Below, piece by piece: positions 1 to 9,403 of a stretch of DNA of 64,000 bases. Each line of letters opens with the position of its first letter. Position 1 is the first letter of the stretch. Below the pieces are notes generated by a model. It saw only the letters and a program-made list of their open reading frames with translations, had not been told where the DNA came from and did not search any database. Made by a program: the position numbers and the translations under genes. Source of the stretch: Delftia acidovorans (GTDB lineage Bacteria > Pseudomonadota > Gammaproteobacteria > Burkholderiales > Burkholderiaceae_C); NCBI GenBank assembly GCA_031286585.1, contig JAITUC010000011.1, positions 124,001-188,000 on the forward strand. Direction: 5' to 3'.

Positions 1-161
1 ACGCAATCGATCGAGAATTCCAAAAACCCGCCGTATATTCCTCACCTCTTCGCGGCCTGCCCGGCCCGTCTTCGGGCTGAGACGGGTCATACCCCTGCCG
101 GGTACAGCGCAGCAGAAGAACGCACAAGCGAAGAACACAGGAAAACGCAAAAGGGGTTGGC
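1..161. other. Leader region upstream of the exopolysaccharide operon
   Basis: No convincing open frame is seen here. A short GC hairpin (gcccg-tctt-cgggc, near position 69) and an overlapping longer inverted repeat (cccgtc...gacggg) lie about 90 bases before wecB. Just before the start codon is a purine-rich stretch with an AAGGGG ribosome-binding site. The operon promoter may lie here or left of the window; no clear -35/-10 pair could be read. Confidence 0.3.
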
Positions 162-1373
162 ATGAAGATTCTTTCGTTTTTCGGGACCCGTCCCGAGGCC
201 ATCAAGATGGCGCCACTGGTCACGGCCCTGTCGCAGACGCGGGGCATCGAGAGCATGGTGTGCGTCACCGGCCAGCACCGGCAGATGCTGGACCAGGTGA
301 TGGATCTGTTCGGCCTGCGGGCGCAGCACGATCTCGCCGTCATGCAACCCAACCAGACGCTCAACGGCCTGTTCTCCCGCGTTGTGGCAGGTGCCGATGG
401 CGTGCTGGAGCAGGAAAAGCCCGACTACGTGCTGGTGCACGGCGACACCAGCACGGCCACGGCCTGCGCGCTGGCGGCGTTTCACCGCCGCATTCCGGTG
501 GGCCACGTGGAAGCAGGCCTGCGCACCGGCGATCTGGCCCAGCCCTTTCCCGAAGAGATGAACCGCCGCGTGGTCGATGTGGTCAGCCAGTGGATGTTTG
601 CGCCCACGCCGACGTCGCGCGCCAACCTGCTGCGCGAGAACCTGCAGGGCCGCATCGCCGTGACGGGCAATACCGTCATCGATGCGCTGGCCACGCTGTG
701 CGACCGGCTCGATGCCCAGCCCGAGCTGGCCAGCGCCATTGCCCAGCGCCATCCCTGGGTGGATGCGCAGCGCCCGCTGCTGCTGGTCACGGGACACCGG
801 CGCGAGAATTTCGGCGAAGGCTTCCAGAACATCTGCGCTGCGCTGGCCGAGCTGGCGCAGCGCCATCCGGACCTGCTCATCGTCTACCCCGTGCACTTCA
901 ACCCCGCCGTGCGCGAAGTGGTCATGCGCACGCTGGGCGGCATGGACAACATCCGCCTCATCGATCCGCTGGACTATGTGGACTTCGTCTGGTTCATGCA
1001 GCGCGCCCACATCATCCTGACCGACTCCGGCGGCGTGCAGGAAGAGGCGCCCTACCTGGGCAAGCCCGTGCTGGTGATGCGCGATGTGACCGAGCGGCCC
1101 GAGGCCGTATCGGCCGGCACCGTGCTGCTGGTGGGCACGCAGCGCGCGCGCATCGTGGCCGAGGTCAACCGGCTGCTGGCCGATGAGGAGCACCACGCCT
1201 CGTTTGCGCGCCGCATCAATCCCTACGGCGATGGCCAGGCCTCGCAGCGCATCGTGCGCGCCCTGCTGGGACAGCCCTTCGATGAGTTTGCCGCCGGACA
1301 CACAGGTGCCGCGACCGTCCCAGGCGCCCCAGGCATCACGGCCGCCGTGACCAAGGGCCTGGCGCCGGCCTGA
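162..1373 (+). CDS. wecB: UDP-N-acetylglucosamine 2-epimerase (non-hydrolysing)
   Basis: Interconverts UDP-GlcNAc and UDP-ManNAc in the cytoplasm, supplying ManNAc to surface polysaccharides. The 403-residue length matches the family, slightly extended at the C-terminus. The N-terminus has the family opening FFGTRPEAIKMAPL. The middle carries HGDTSTA and the HVEAGLRTGD segment followed by FPEE, and the second half has VTGHRRENFG with the conserved catalytic-region histidine and TDSGGVQEEAP for UDP binding. ATG at 162 follows AAGGGG. It is the first gene of a packed operon with a processive glycosyltransferase and an outer-membrane NfrA-like protein. This suggests, by inference from the Escherichia coli NfrA/NfrB pathway that also needs WecB, that the polymer contains ManNAc. 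Confidence 0.95.
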   Translation: MKILSFFGTRPEAIKMAPLVTALSQTRGIESMVCVTGQHRQMLDQVMDLFGLRAQHDLAVMQPNQTLNGLFSRVVAGADGVLEQEKPDYVLVHGDTSTATACALAAFHRRIPVGHVEAGLRTGDLAQPFPEEMNRRVVDVVSQWMFAPTPTSRANLLRENLQGRIAVTGNTVIDALATLCDRLDAQPELASAIAQRHPWVDAQRPLLLVTGHRRENFGEGFQNICAALAELAQRHPDLLIVYPVHFNPAVREVVMRTLGGMDNIRLIDPLDYVDFVWFMQRAHIILTDSGGVQEEAPYLGKPVLVMRDVTERPEAVSAGTVLLVGTQRARIVAEVNRLLADEEHHASFARRINPYGDGQASQRIVRALLGQPFDEFAAGHTGAATVPGAPGITAAVTKGLAPA

Positions 1374-1452
1374 GCCGCATCACGCACACGTCGCGCACCA
1401 CGTCCACGAAGCCCATTACGAATCGAGCACCGCAGTGAGAAAAGAGGCCCCC

Positions 1453-3678
1453 ATGCAACCGACCATCCGCCAATCGCTTTCCCGCACCGGGGCCCGCTGG
1501 GCGCTGGGTTCGCTGCTGGGCCTTGGCACCCTGTTCGCGCAGACGGCATCGGCATCGGCGCTGGGTGACGCCATACGCCAGCTCGGCGCCAGCGACGGAC
1601 TGCAGCGCAGCGTCACGCTCAAGGAGCTGGGCATCGTCGATCCCGTGGTGCTGGCCGGCACGGCCACCCAGGACTTCTACCTGCCCGTGCCGCGCGGCCT
1701 GCCGCTGGGCGACGCCAGCATTGCCTTCGATAGCCGCTACCTCAAGGGCGAGCCCGGCGTCTCGACCGTGGTGATCTCGCTCAACGGCACGCCCGCCGTG
1801 TCGCAGACCGTTCCCGATGGGGACGGCATGCTGCAGCGCACGCTGCCCGTCGCCCAGCAGGCCCGCGCCAGCGATTTCGTGCGTCTGGGCGTGAACTGGC
1901 GCAGCCGCAACGGCCAGGTGCGCTGCGATGACAACCATTCCCTGGCCAATTCCCTGACCATCTCGCCCCAGACACGGCTGAGCTACCGCGTGGACCCGCG
2001 CGATGTGCGCAGCATCGAAGATGTCTGGAACACCCTGCCCGTGCGCACCACCGTGCTGGTGGCGGGCCGGCAACTGGAGCAGGCCTCGTTCGACAGTGCC
2101 TGGCGCATCGGCGCCAGCCTGCAGCGCAACAACAGGCGCATGACGGTGAACGCATTGCCCGCCGTGGGGGAGACGCTCGACCTGCGCGGCCTGGAGGTTC
2201 CCGCCGCACTGGCCGGCGTGCCCGCCTTTGCCGCACTGCGCGGCGCCGAGCCCCAGCACAAGCTGGCCAGTGATGCCGAACTGGGCGCGCTGCTCATGCT
2301 GGGGGCCGCCCAGGTCAGCGGAGACATCGTGGTGGCCGACAAGGCACTGCAGCAGCGCCTGGCCGCCGCCTTCGCGGCCCTGCAGGCCCAGCTGGCGGCC
2401 GACCCCGATGCGGGCCAGGCCCTGCAGCAATGGCGCGCCCGGCGCGCGCCGCTGGCCAACGAGGCGCTGGCCTCCCAGCAGTTGCGCGCCCTGCCCATGG
2501 GCCGCCAGATGGTGCTGGCCGTGGCCGCCGACGCGGGTGCGCGCGTGTCCGGCCTGCAGGAGGCCGCCCTGCAGCGCCTGCTGGTCAGCGACAACGTGAC
2601 CGTGGCTGCGGCCCAGCCCCCGCAATGGGACGAGGCCAAGGGCATACGCCTGTCCAGCCTGGGCGGCAGCCCCGACAGCTTCGACGTGCTGTCGCGCGGC
2701 GACTGGACGATGAACTTCCCGCTGAGCGCCGTGGCCTCGCAGGGCCAGATGCCGGGCGAGATCACGCTGTACGTGGCCGCCGCCCCCGGCGCCTCGGCCA
2801 CGCGCCCCGTGGCCACGCTGTTCTGGAACGGCATGCTGCTGTCGGCCCGCCAGCTGGAGGCCAACGGCCAGCCTGAACGCCTGCGCGCCCGTGTGCCCGG
2901 CTATGCGCTGGGCATCAACAACACCTTGCGGGTGTCCGTGCAGCGCCAGCCCTACTCGGCCGACTGCAACGAGATTCCCCAGCCCTACCCCGCCAGCGTG
3001 CTGCCGGCCATCAGCTACGTGACGCCCGGCAAGGCCGAGCCCAACGGCAGCTTCATCGGCCTGCTGCCGCTGCTGGGCGCCAGGTCGCAGTTGCTGGTGC
3101 CGGCCAGCTATCTGACGGCCGCGCCGGCCGCGCTGGAACGCATGGCCAACCTGGCGGCCGCCAGCGGCCTGTCGGCCTCGCAGGCCGAGCTGGTCGTGGC
3201 CCAGGCCGATGCACCAGCCAAGCCCTCCCTGCCCTTTGTCGCGATGGAAGTGCCGGTGGACGGCGCCAAGCCCCTGGTGACGGTGACGGACCGGCAGCAG
3301 CTGCGCATTCGCGGCAAATCGGTGGACTGGCTGGACATCAAGGGACTCAAGCAGCTGTCTTCGGCCGAAGTGGTCACGGCAGGCGGCCAGCAGGGCGTGC
3401 TGTGGCATGCCATCGGCGAGTGGGCGGGCGGCCTGGGCGAGCCCTTCCTGCTCAATCGCGGCAATATCGCCGTGATTGGCGGCGGCGGCCCGCTGGCCTG
3501 GGTGGACAGCAGCAATCCTGAAACAGGCATTCCGTCGGGCCCGCACGAAAGCGCCTTCCACGAATGGCGCAACTTCCTGTCCTGGAGCGTGCCGGGCATC
3601 GCCATCGCTCTGTTCGTGGTGCTGCTGCTGGTCGTGCTGGCCTGGGTGGTGGCGCGCAGCAAGCAGTCCAAGCACTGA
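1453..3678 (+). CDS. BcsB-like periplasmic polysaccharide synthase subunit
   Basis: A 741-residue exported protein of the cellulose synthase regulatory subunit (BcsB) type. In cellulose synthesis BcsB is anchored in the inner membrane and guides the polymer through the periplasm. Residues about 1-35 form a signal peptide ending in SASA. The large middle part alternates carbohydrate-binding-like and ferredoxin-like segments. A single transmembrane helix near the C-terminus (PGIAIALFVVLLLVVLAWVV) is followed by a short basic tail, as in BcsB. An upstream in-frame GTG at 1435 exists, but the ATG at 1453 follows AGAGG at good spacing and gives a clean signal peptide. It sits between wecB and the glycosyltransferase, so it probably works with that synthase rather than with a cellulose synthase; no bcsA or bcsC is seen. 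Confidence 0.85.
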   Translation: MQPTIRQSLSRTGARWALGSLLGLGTLFAQTASASALGDAIRQLGASDGLQRSVTLKELGIVDPVVLAGTATQDFYLPVPRGLPLGDASIAFDSRYLKGEPGVSTVVISLNGTPAVSQTVPDGDGMLQRTLPVAQQARASDFVRLGVNWRSRNGQVRCDDNHSLANSLTISPQTRLSYRVDPRDVRSIEDVWNTLPVRTTVLVAGRQLEQASFDSAWRIGASLQRNNRRMTVNALPAVGETLDLRGLEVPAALAGVPAFAALRGAEPQHKLASDAELGALLMLGAAQVSGDIVVADKALQQRLAAAFAALQAQLAADPDAGQALQQWRARRAPLANEALASQQLRALPMGRQMVLAVAADAGARVSGLQEAALQRLLVSDNVTVAAAQPPQWDEAKGIRLSSLGGSPDSFDVLSRGDWTMNFPLSAVASQGQMPGEITLYVAAAPGASATRPVATLFWNGMLLSARQLEANGQPERLRARVPGYALGINNTLRVSVQRQPYSADCNEIPQPYPASVLPAISYVTPGKAEPNGSFIGLLPLLGARSQLLVPASYLTAAPAALERMANLAAASGLSASQAELVVAQADAPAKPSLPFVAMEVPVDGAKPLVTVTDRQQLRIRGKSVDWLDIKGLKQLSSAEVVTAGGQQGVLWHAIGEWAGGLGEPFLLNRGNIAVIGGGGPLAWVDSSNPETGIPSGPHESAFHEWRNFLSWSVPGIAIALFVVLLLVVLAWVVARSKQSKH

Positions 3679-3717
3679 GGGCCTGGGCAACGATGACGAC
3701 GGCATGAGGCGATCGCC

Positions 3718-5439
3718 ATGATCTCTTCCCTCTACTGGCCCTATCTGGTGGCCGACTACTACCACGCGCTGGAGATCGCCAGCGCCGTGGTGGCCGTCAT
3801 CATCCTGCTGTCCAGCATCGATGACCTGTTCATCGATGCCTGGTACTGGGTGCGCGAGGCCTGGCGCGCGCTGACCGTCAAGCGGCGCTACCAGCCGCTG
3901 AAGACGCAGCAGTTGCTGGAGGTGCAGGAAAAGCCGCTGGCCATCATGGTGCCCGCCTGGCTGGAGTACGACGTGATCGCGCCCATGCTGGAGAGCATGG
4001 TGGGCACGCTGGACTACAAGAACTACATGATCTTCGTGGGCACCTACCGCAACGACGAGCGCACCAAGAACGAGGTCGAGCGCATGCGCCGGCGCTACCG
4101 CCAGCTGATCCGCGTGGAAGTGCCCCACGACGGCCCCACCTGCAAGGCCGACTGCCTCAACTGGATCGTGCAGGCCATCTTCCAGCAGAACACGCTGCAG
4201 CCGGAGCCCTTTGCCGGCGTGATCCTGCACGACAGCGAGGACGTGCTGCACCCGCTGGAGCTCAAGTACTACAACTACCTGCTGCCGCGCATGGACTTCA
4301 TCCAGCTGCCCGTGACCTCGCTGGAGCGCGAGTGGTACGAGCTGGTGGCCGGCACCTACATGGACGAATTCGCCGAATGGCACACCAAGGACCTGGTGGT
4401 GCGCGAGAGCATGTCGCGCATGGTGCCCTCGGCCGGCGTGGGCACCTGCTTCTCGCGCAAGGCGATGGAGGAGCTGGCGGCCGAGACCCACAACCAGCCC
4501 TTCAACACCGACACGCTGACCGAGGACTACGACATCGGCGCGCGGCTGGCGCGCCGGGGCATGAAGCAGATCTTCGGCAAGTTCCCCGTGGACTACGTGA
4601 TACGGCGCAAGCCGCTGTTCGGCCTGGGCAAGGAAAAGGTGTCCACGCTGACCATGCCGCTGGGCATCCGCGAGTTCTTTCCCAACACCTTCAAGACCGC
4701 CTACCGGCAAAAGGCGCGCTGGACGCTGGGCATCGGCCTGCAGGGCTGGAGCCAGGTCGGCTGGGCCGGGCCGCTGTCCACCAAGTACCTGCTGTTCCGG
4801 GACCGCAAGGGGCTGGTGACCTCCTTCGTTGCCATCCTGGCCTATCTGCTGCTGCTGAACTTCCTGCTGTTCCTGCTGGCAGACCACATGGGCTGGTGGA
4901 CGGTCTACTACCCGTCCCTGTTCACGCCCAACGGCTGGCTGGTGACGCTGATGAGCGTCAACGTCGTCGCCCTGCTGCTGCGCGTCGTGCAGCGCGCCTG
5001 GTTCGTCTCGCGCCTGTACGGCTGGGAGCACGCCATGCTGTCCATCCCGCGCATGGTGATCGGCAACTTCATCAATGCCATGGCGGCGGCGCGCGCCTGG
5101 AAGCTGTTCATCGTCCACCTGGTCACGGGCAAGCGGCTGGCCTGGGACAAGACCATGCACGACTTCCCGTCCACCGACCAGTTGAGCCACCAGCGCCAGC
5201 GCCTGGGCGAGCTGCTGGTGTCCTGGCAGGCCATCGACGAAACCCGGCTGGCCACCGCGCTGGAGATACAGCGGCGCGAACGCCGCCCGCTGGGCGCCAT
5301 CCTCATGGAGCAGGGCTGGCTGGACGAGGCCACGCTGCGCGAGGCCATCAGCTTCCAGCAGGGAGAGCCCACCGACCCCACGGTGCATCCCGACATTCCC
5401 GCACAAGGCATTCCAAGCACTCCAAGGGCCGGCATATGA
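3718..5439 (+). CDS. nfrB: NfrB-like processive glycosyltransferase with C-terminal c-di-GMP-binding (MshEN) domain
   Basis: Inner-membrane family-2 glycosyltransferase that should polymerise and export the polysaccharide. The N-terminus has a membrane segment (residues about 20-42). The GT2 core shows an HDSED aspartate motif, a TEDYDIG motif and a QKARW acceptor motif, the D,D,D,QxxRW signature of processive synthases. Hydrophobic helices follow at about residues 368-390 and 402-425. Residues 495-547 are two 24-residue motifs separated by exactly five residues; the first begins RLGELL, the second PLGAIL, each ends in Gln. That is the MshEN pattern. E. coli NfrB carries the same tail and is c-di-GMP-controlled. 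The first motif has Gln where the pattern usually has Gly, and the second begins with Pro rather than Arg, so affinity could differ. Its stop codon overlaps the next start (ATGA). Confidence 0.9.
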   Translation: MISSLYWPYLVADYYHALEIASAVVAVIILLSSIDDLFIDAWYWVREAWRALTVKRRYQPLKTQQLLEVQEKPLAIMVPAWLEYDVIAPMLESMVGTLDYKNYMIFVGTYRNDERTKNEVERMRRRYRQLIRVEVPHDGPTCKADCLNWIVQAIFQQNTLQPEPFAGVILHDSEDVLHPLELKYYNYLLPRMDFIQLPVTSLEREWYELVAGTYMDEFAEWHTKDLVVRESMSRMVPSAGVGTCFSRKAMEELAAETHNQPFNTDTLTEDYDIGARLARRGMKQIFGKFPVDYVIRRKPLFGLGKEKVSTLTMPLGIREFFPNTFKTAYRQKARWTLGIGLQGWSQVGWAGPLSTKYLLFRDRKGLVTSFVAILAYLLLLNFLLFLLADHMGWWTVYYPSLFTPNGWLVTLMSVNVVALLLRVVQRAWFVSRLYGWEHAMLSIPRMVIGNFINAMAAARAWKLFIVHLVTGKRLAWDKTMHDFPSTDQLSHQRQRLGELLVSWQAIDETRLATALEIQRRERRPLGAILMEQGWLDEATLREAISFQQGEPTDPTVHPDIPAQGIPSTPRAGI

Positions 5440-8297
5440 AGCATCTCGCTCCCCTCGTTCGCCCTCTCACGCTGGCCGCGCTGCTGGGCGCCGGCTGGAA
5501 CACGCCTGCGGCCTGGCCGCAGGCCGTGGCGGCCGTCAAGGCCGAGGCGCCGCTCAGGGGCCGCGCGTGGCAGCTGGCCAACCAGGCCTATGCCCACTAC
5601 CAGGCCGGCCGCTTTGCGCGGGCCGCGGCCGCGGCCGCATCGGCCGTGCAGCTGCGCCCCGACCTGCTGCGCCTGCGCATGCTGCTGATCTACTCGCTGC
5701 AAAAACAGGGCAAGAACGAAGAGGCGCTCAAGGCCATCGCCTCGGCCCGCGCCGCCGGGCTGGACGAGGCCACGCTGGCGCAGGCCGAAACCAATGTGCG
5801 GGCGGCAGGCGGTGCGGCGGGCGGTCCTGGGGGAGCCACGGCTTCCGAGGCCTACAACAAGGCCTTTCCCATCGCCACGCAGGCCTATACCGACTACAAC
5901 GCCAAGAACTATGCGGACAGCGCGCGCAGGGCCGAGCAGGCCTTTCGCCTGGATCCCAGCCAGGGCCAGTGGGCGCTGCTATGGATAGGCGCCCTGGAGG
6001 CGCAGGAACAGTTGGGCGCCGCCATCGATGCCGCAGATGCCGCCCTGGCCCTGGACCCTCCCAACAAAAGCGACCTGGTGGCCAAGCGCCAGACCCTGCG
6101 CCGCAGCCAGGCCGTGCTGCCGGCGCAGAAGGCCTACCAGGCGCTGATCGCCAACAACCCGGCGCAGGCCGTGCCCTTTGCGCGCGAAGCGGTGGCGCTG
6201 GCGCCTGGAACGGCATCGCACCGCCTGCTGCTGATCACCTCGCTGCTGCTGGCCGAGCAATTGCCCGATGCGGAAAAAGCCGCAGACGAGGCGCTGGCGC
6301 AGGACAACGAAGACACGGCCGCGCTGGGCATGCGCGGCTACATACGCCAGCGCCAGGGCAAGACCGCGCAGGCCAACGAAGACTTCGACGCCGTGCTCAA
6401 GCAGGACTGGCTGGACGACAAGCAGTCCGCCAATTTGCGCCTGATCGCGGCTGACGCGGCCCTGGCCGCTGGCGACGCGGCGCGCGCCCGCGCGCTGCTG
6501 GCGCCCATGCCGGCGCAGGATGAATCCGTGGCCCGCCGCCTCAAGCAAGCCGATGCCCTGCGCCCCGGCCGCGAAACGCCCATGGTGGCCGACACGCGCG
6601 GCGCCTCGCAGTCCCTGGCCATGGCCGACTATCCGCCGCCCCTGCAGGACTGCCGCGACACGCCCTATGGCACGGTCTGCGAGTTGCAGCCTTCCGATGC
6701 CCAGGGCGCGGGCGGCCCCAGCGCCCAGGCCTATGCGGCCTATGCGCGCCAGGACTACAAGGCTGCCATCGACCACGCGCGCACGGCCGTGGAGCAGGAC
6801 CCCGACAACCCGCTGCTGCAAAAGCTGCTGACCACCACGCTGGCCGCAGGCGACCGCGACCAGCAGGGCCAGGCCCTGCTGCGGCTGGACAAGTCCCTGT
6901 CGCTGACACCCAACGACCCTCAGCTGCTGATGCAGCGCGGCTACCTGTACTCGCGCCAGGAAGAACCGGCCAAGGCGCTGCAGGACTTTCGCGCGGCGCG
7001 CGCCACGGGCGAGGCGCCCGCAGGCGTCATGCTGGACGAGGGCTATGCCCTGGCCGGCACCGGCGATCGCCGGGGCGCCGTGCGCACCTTCAAGGAAGCC
7101 ATCGACCTGGACGATGCCGGCACCGCCAAGCTCACGCCCGGCCAGCGCGAGAACGCGCGCAGTGCCGTCTCCGGCTACGCGCGCGAGTGGGGCGCCATCG
7201 TCTCCATGGGCTACCGGGGTGCGCGGCCTGCGGGGCGCGCGTTCTCGGACGGCATCCTCACGCAGGCGGGCGATGCGGTCTTCGGCACGGCCGAAGCCTA
7301 CTGGCGCCCGTCCAACTTCCTGAACTCGTCCACCCGCATCTTCGATGTCTACGGGCGGCTGGGCAGCACCCTGCATGACGGCGGCGGCACCACGCTGGGC
7401 CAGAGCGCCATCGACCCCTGCACGGGCCTGCCCATCAATGTGCAGGCCGGCGACAACCGCGGCATCTCTGGCCTGCCCACCACCACGGGCTCGTTGGGCA
7501 TGCGCTTCACGCCGTCCACCAAGTACGCGCTGACCTTCGGCATAGAGCGCCAGTTCAACCTGGGCACGGCCACGCGCTCGGGCTTCATCACGCCCGAGTC
7601 ACCCCAGCTGCGCTGCCTGATGAGCGGGCGCGATCCGCTCAACCCCACGGGGCCGGCGCTGGGCAACCCCATATCGGCCAAGTACAGCGCGGGCGCGGGC
7701 CAGGGCGGCTGGCTGGCCTATGTCACCCATGGCTTCTACGAGGGAACGGGCCGGCGCACGGACCGCTCCAGCTGGTTCACCATGGAGGGCTACAGCCAGG
7801 CCGGCTATGCCAACCAGAGCATGGCCTCGCGTTTCACGCTGACCGACCAGACCAGCGGCGCCCAGGTGGGCGACGGCTCGGGCCGCTACAAGCGCGAGCA
7901 ATGGTTCTTCTCCACCGAGGCCCGCTTCGGCCGCAGCTTCCGGGCCGACGGCATCAACCAGGGGCTGGTGATCTTTCCGTTCGGCGTGGTCGCGGCCGAC
8001 TGGATCAAGCAGAGGAACCGCGTCGATGTGCGCTCCCTGCAGGCCGCACCGGGCGCCACGCCCACCGCAGCCCAATTGGCCGCCCAGCAAGGGCAGACGC
8101 TGGCCCTGCAAGGCAATGGCAGCAGCTGGTCCGCCAGCGCCGGCGTGGGCGTCAGCCTGCGCCAATGGTTCCGCGAAAGCCACTACAGCGCGGCCCAGTC
8201 CTATGTGGACTGGTCCATGCAGTACCGCTTCAACATCGGTGGCGGCCAGGCCGACCGGGCCAAGGGCCTCTTCATGACGCTGACGCTGTCCTATTGA
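5436..8297 (+). CDS. nfrA: NfrA-like outer-membrane TPR/beta-barrel export protein
   Basis: A 953-residue protein predicted to pass the polysaccharide through the outer membrane. A signal peptide covers about the first 30 residues. A long alanine-rich helical region holds several tetratricopeptide repeats (QAYAHYQAGRF, QAYTDYNAKNYADSA and later AYARQDYKAAIDHA), the scaffold of BcsC, AlgK and PgaA. The C-terminal 300 or so residues resemble the NfrA C-terminal domain, with many aromatic and glycine-rich strands, ending in a terminal aromatic residue (LTLSY) typical of barrel proteins. In E. coli NfrA is the phage N4 receptor partner of NfrB. The start ATG overlaps the nfrB stop. A longer in-frame extension upstream is ruled out because it would run antisense-free through nfrB coding sequence. 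Confidence 0.85.
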   Translation: MKHLAPLVRPLTLAALLGAGWNTPAAWPQAVAAVKAEAPLRGRAWQLANQAYAHYQAGRFARAAAAAASAVQLRPDLLRLRMLLIYSLQKQGKNEEALKAIASARAAGLDEATLAQAETNVRAAGGAAGGPGGATASEAYNKAFPIATQAYTDYNAKNYADSARRAEQAFRLDPSQGQWALLWIGALEAQEQLGAAIDAADAALALDPPNKSDLVAKRQTLRRSQAVLPAQKAYQALIANNPAQAVPFAREAVALAPGTASHRLLLITSLLLAEQLPDAEKAADEALAQDNEDTAALGMRGYIRQRQGKTAQANEDFDAVLKQDWLDDKQSANLRLIAADAALAAGDAARARALLAPMPAQDESVARRLKQADALRPGRETPMVADTRGASQSLAMADYPPPLQDCRDTPYGTVCELQPSDAQGAGGPSAQAYAAYARQDYKAAIDHARTAVEQDPDNPLLQKLLTTTLAAGDRDQQGQALLRLDKSLSLTPNDPQLLMQRGYLYSRQEEPAKALQDFRAARATGEAPAGVMLDEGYALAGTGDRRGAVRTFKEAIDLDDAGTAKLTPGQRENARSAVSGYAREWGAIVSMGYRGARPAGRAFSDGILTQAGDAVFGTAEAYWRPSNFLNSSTRIFDVYGRLGSTLHDGGGTTLGQSAIDPCTGLPINVQAGDNRGISGLPTTTGSLGMRFTPSTKYALTFGIERQFNLGTATRSGFITPESPQLRCLMSGRDPLNPTGPALGNPISAKYSAGAGQGGWLAYVTHGFYEGTGRRTDRSSWFTMEGYSQAGYANQSMASRFTLTDQTSGAQVGDGSGRYKREQWFFSTEARFGRSFRADGINQGLVIFPFGVVAADWIKQRNRVDVRSLQAAPGATPTAAQLAAQQGQTLALQGNGSSWSASAGVGVSLRQWFRESHYSAAQSYVDWSMQYRFNIGGGQADRAKGLFMTLTLSY

Positions 8298-8346
8298 ATG
8301 AAGGCCGCTGCCCCGCCCCCTCTCAACAGACAAGGAGAAAAACCAC

Positions 8347-9399
8347 ATGGACTCGACCACGCAAGCACCCCGCCCCGCCCTGCCCAGGCTGCGCTCAGGC
8401 ATGTCACGCGCCGCACGCGGGCTGGCGGGCTGCGCCCTGGCGCTGGGCACGCTGGCGGCGCAGGTGCCTGCGCAGGCGCAGGCCCAGACGCAGGGGCAGG
8501 ACAGTTCCTCCATCGTTCTCCGGGGCAAGGATGGCTGGCTGTTTCCGGGCTGGGGCAGCCTGACCCAGGTGGACCGCGCCGGCATCACCGAATCCACCCG
8601 GCTGATCACCGAGGCGCGCAACCTGCTGGCCGCGCGCGGAGTGAAGCTGCAGGTGCTGCTGCTGCCCGACAAGGTACGCTTCTATCCCGACAAGATGCCC
8701 GACGGCAAGGCCATGAGCGCCGATGTCCAGGGCCGCTACAAGCAGGTGCTGCAGGCGCTGCAGGCCGCCGGCATTCCCAGCTTTGACGACGAGGCCGTGC
8801 TGCGCACCGTGCGCGACAGCGGCAAGGACGTGTTCTACCGCACCGACCAGCACTGGACCCAGGCGGCAGCCGACGCCACGGCCGAGGCCACGGCACGCAT
8901 GGTCCAGGCCGAGGTGCCCCAGCTGGCCGGCAGCGCCGGCAGCGGCCTGGCCCTGGGCGACACCGTCACCGAGCGCCGCTATGGCGACCTGGCCGAGCTG
9001 TTCCTCACCGCCGAAGAGCGCAAGCAGGTCGGCCGCGAGGTCTACACCGTGCGCCGCCAGGCTCCGGCCAAGGGCCTGCTCGACGATGAGCCCGCACCCG
9101 TCCACGTCACCGGCCACAGCATGGTCCAGCCCTACTTCGGCTTTCCGCAAAAGCTCTCCAACCTGCTGGACCGTCCGGTCTCGCTGAACTGGAAGCCCGG
9201 CAACGTGGGCCAGTGGACCATGCTGCTGGAGTACCTGGAGTCGCCGGCCTTCAAGTCCCAAAAGCCCCAGGTGCTGGTGTGGCAGATGTTCGAGCCCACC
9301 TACAGCTACGGCCCCAACGCGGCCGGCCAGTGGGACAACGCCTCGCTCATGCCCAACGCCACCTGGCTGGAGCGGCTGCGGGCCGCGCTCAAGGGCTGA
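8347..9399 (+). CDS. AlgJ/AlgX-like SGNH acyltransferase (first of two)
   Basis: Periplasmic SGNH-hydrolase-like protein of the alginate O-acetyltransferase family, which passes acyl groups from an MBOAT protein to the polymer. A signal peptide ends near AQA (residues about 25-45). The catalytic dyad is visible as Asp167 and His169 in TDQHWT, and the nucleophile is probably Ser258 in TGHSMVQ. Length 350 residues is normal for AlgJ. AAGGAG precedes the ATG. It is followed after four bases by a second, diverged SGNH gene; a pair like this recalls AlgJ plus AlgX. The real acyl donor here may not be acetyl, given the carrier protein and ligase downstream. Confidence 0.85.
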   Translation: MDSTTQAPRPALPRLRSGMSRAARGLAGCALALGTLAAQVPAQAQAQTQGQDSSSIVLRGKDGWLFPGWGSLTQVDRAGITESTRLITEARNLLAARGVKLQVLLLPDKVRFYPDKMPDGKAMSADVQGRYKQVLQALQAAGIPSFDDEAVLRTVRDSGKDVFYRTDQHWTQAAADATAEATARMVQAEVPQLAGSAGSGLALGDTVTERRYGDLAELFLTAEERKQVGREVYTVRRQAPAKGLLDDEPAPVHVTGHSMVQPYFGFPQKLSNLLDRPVSLNWKPGNVGQWTMLLEYLESPAFKSQKPQVLVWQMFEPTYSYGPNAAGQWDNASLMPNATWLERLRAALKG

Positions 9400-9403
9400 C
9401 CCC

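Noticed and set aside
1336..5406. A very long open frame of 1356 codons on the minus strand
   Set aside because: It lies antisense to the BcsB-like and nfrB genes, is made of the His/Gln/Arg/Gly-rich sequence typical of reverse frames in GC-rich DNA, and has no family motif or start signal.
4332..5435. A 368-codon upstream extension of the nfrA frame
   Set aside because: It runs inside nfrB coding sequence in another frame; the ATG at 5436 gives a proper signal peptide and an ATGA overlap.
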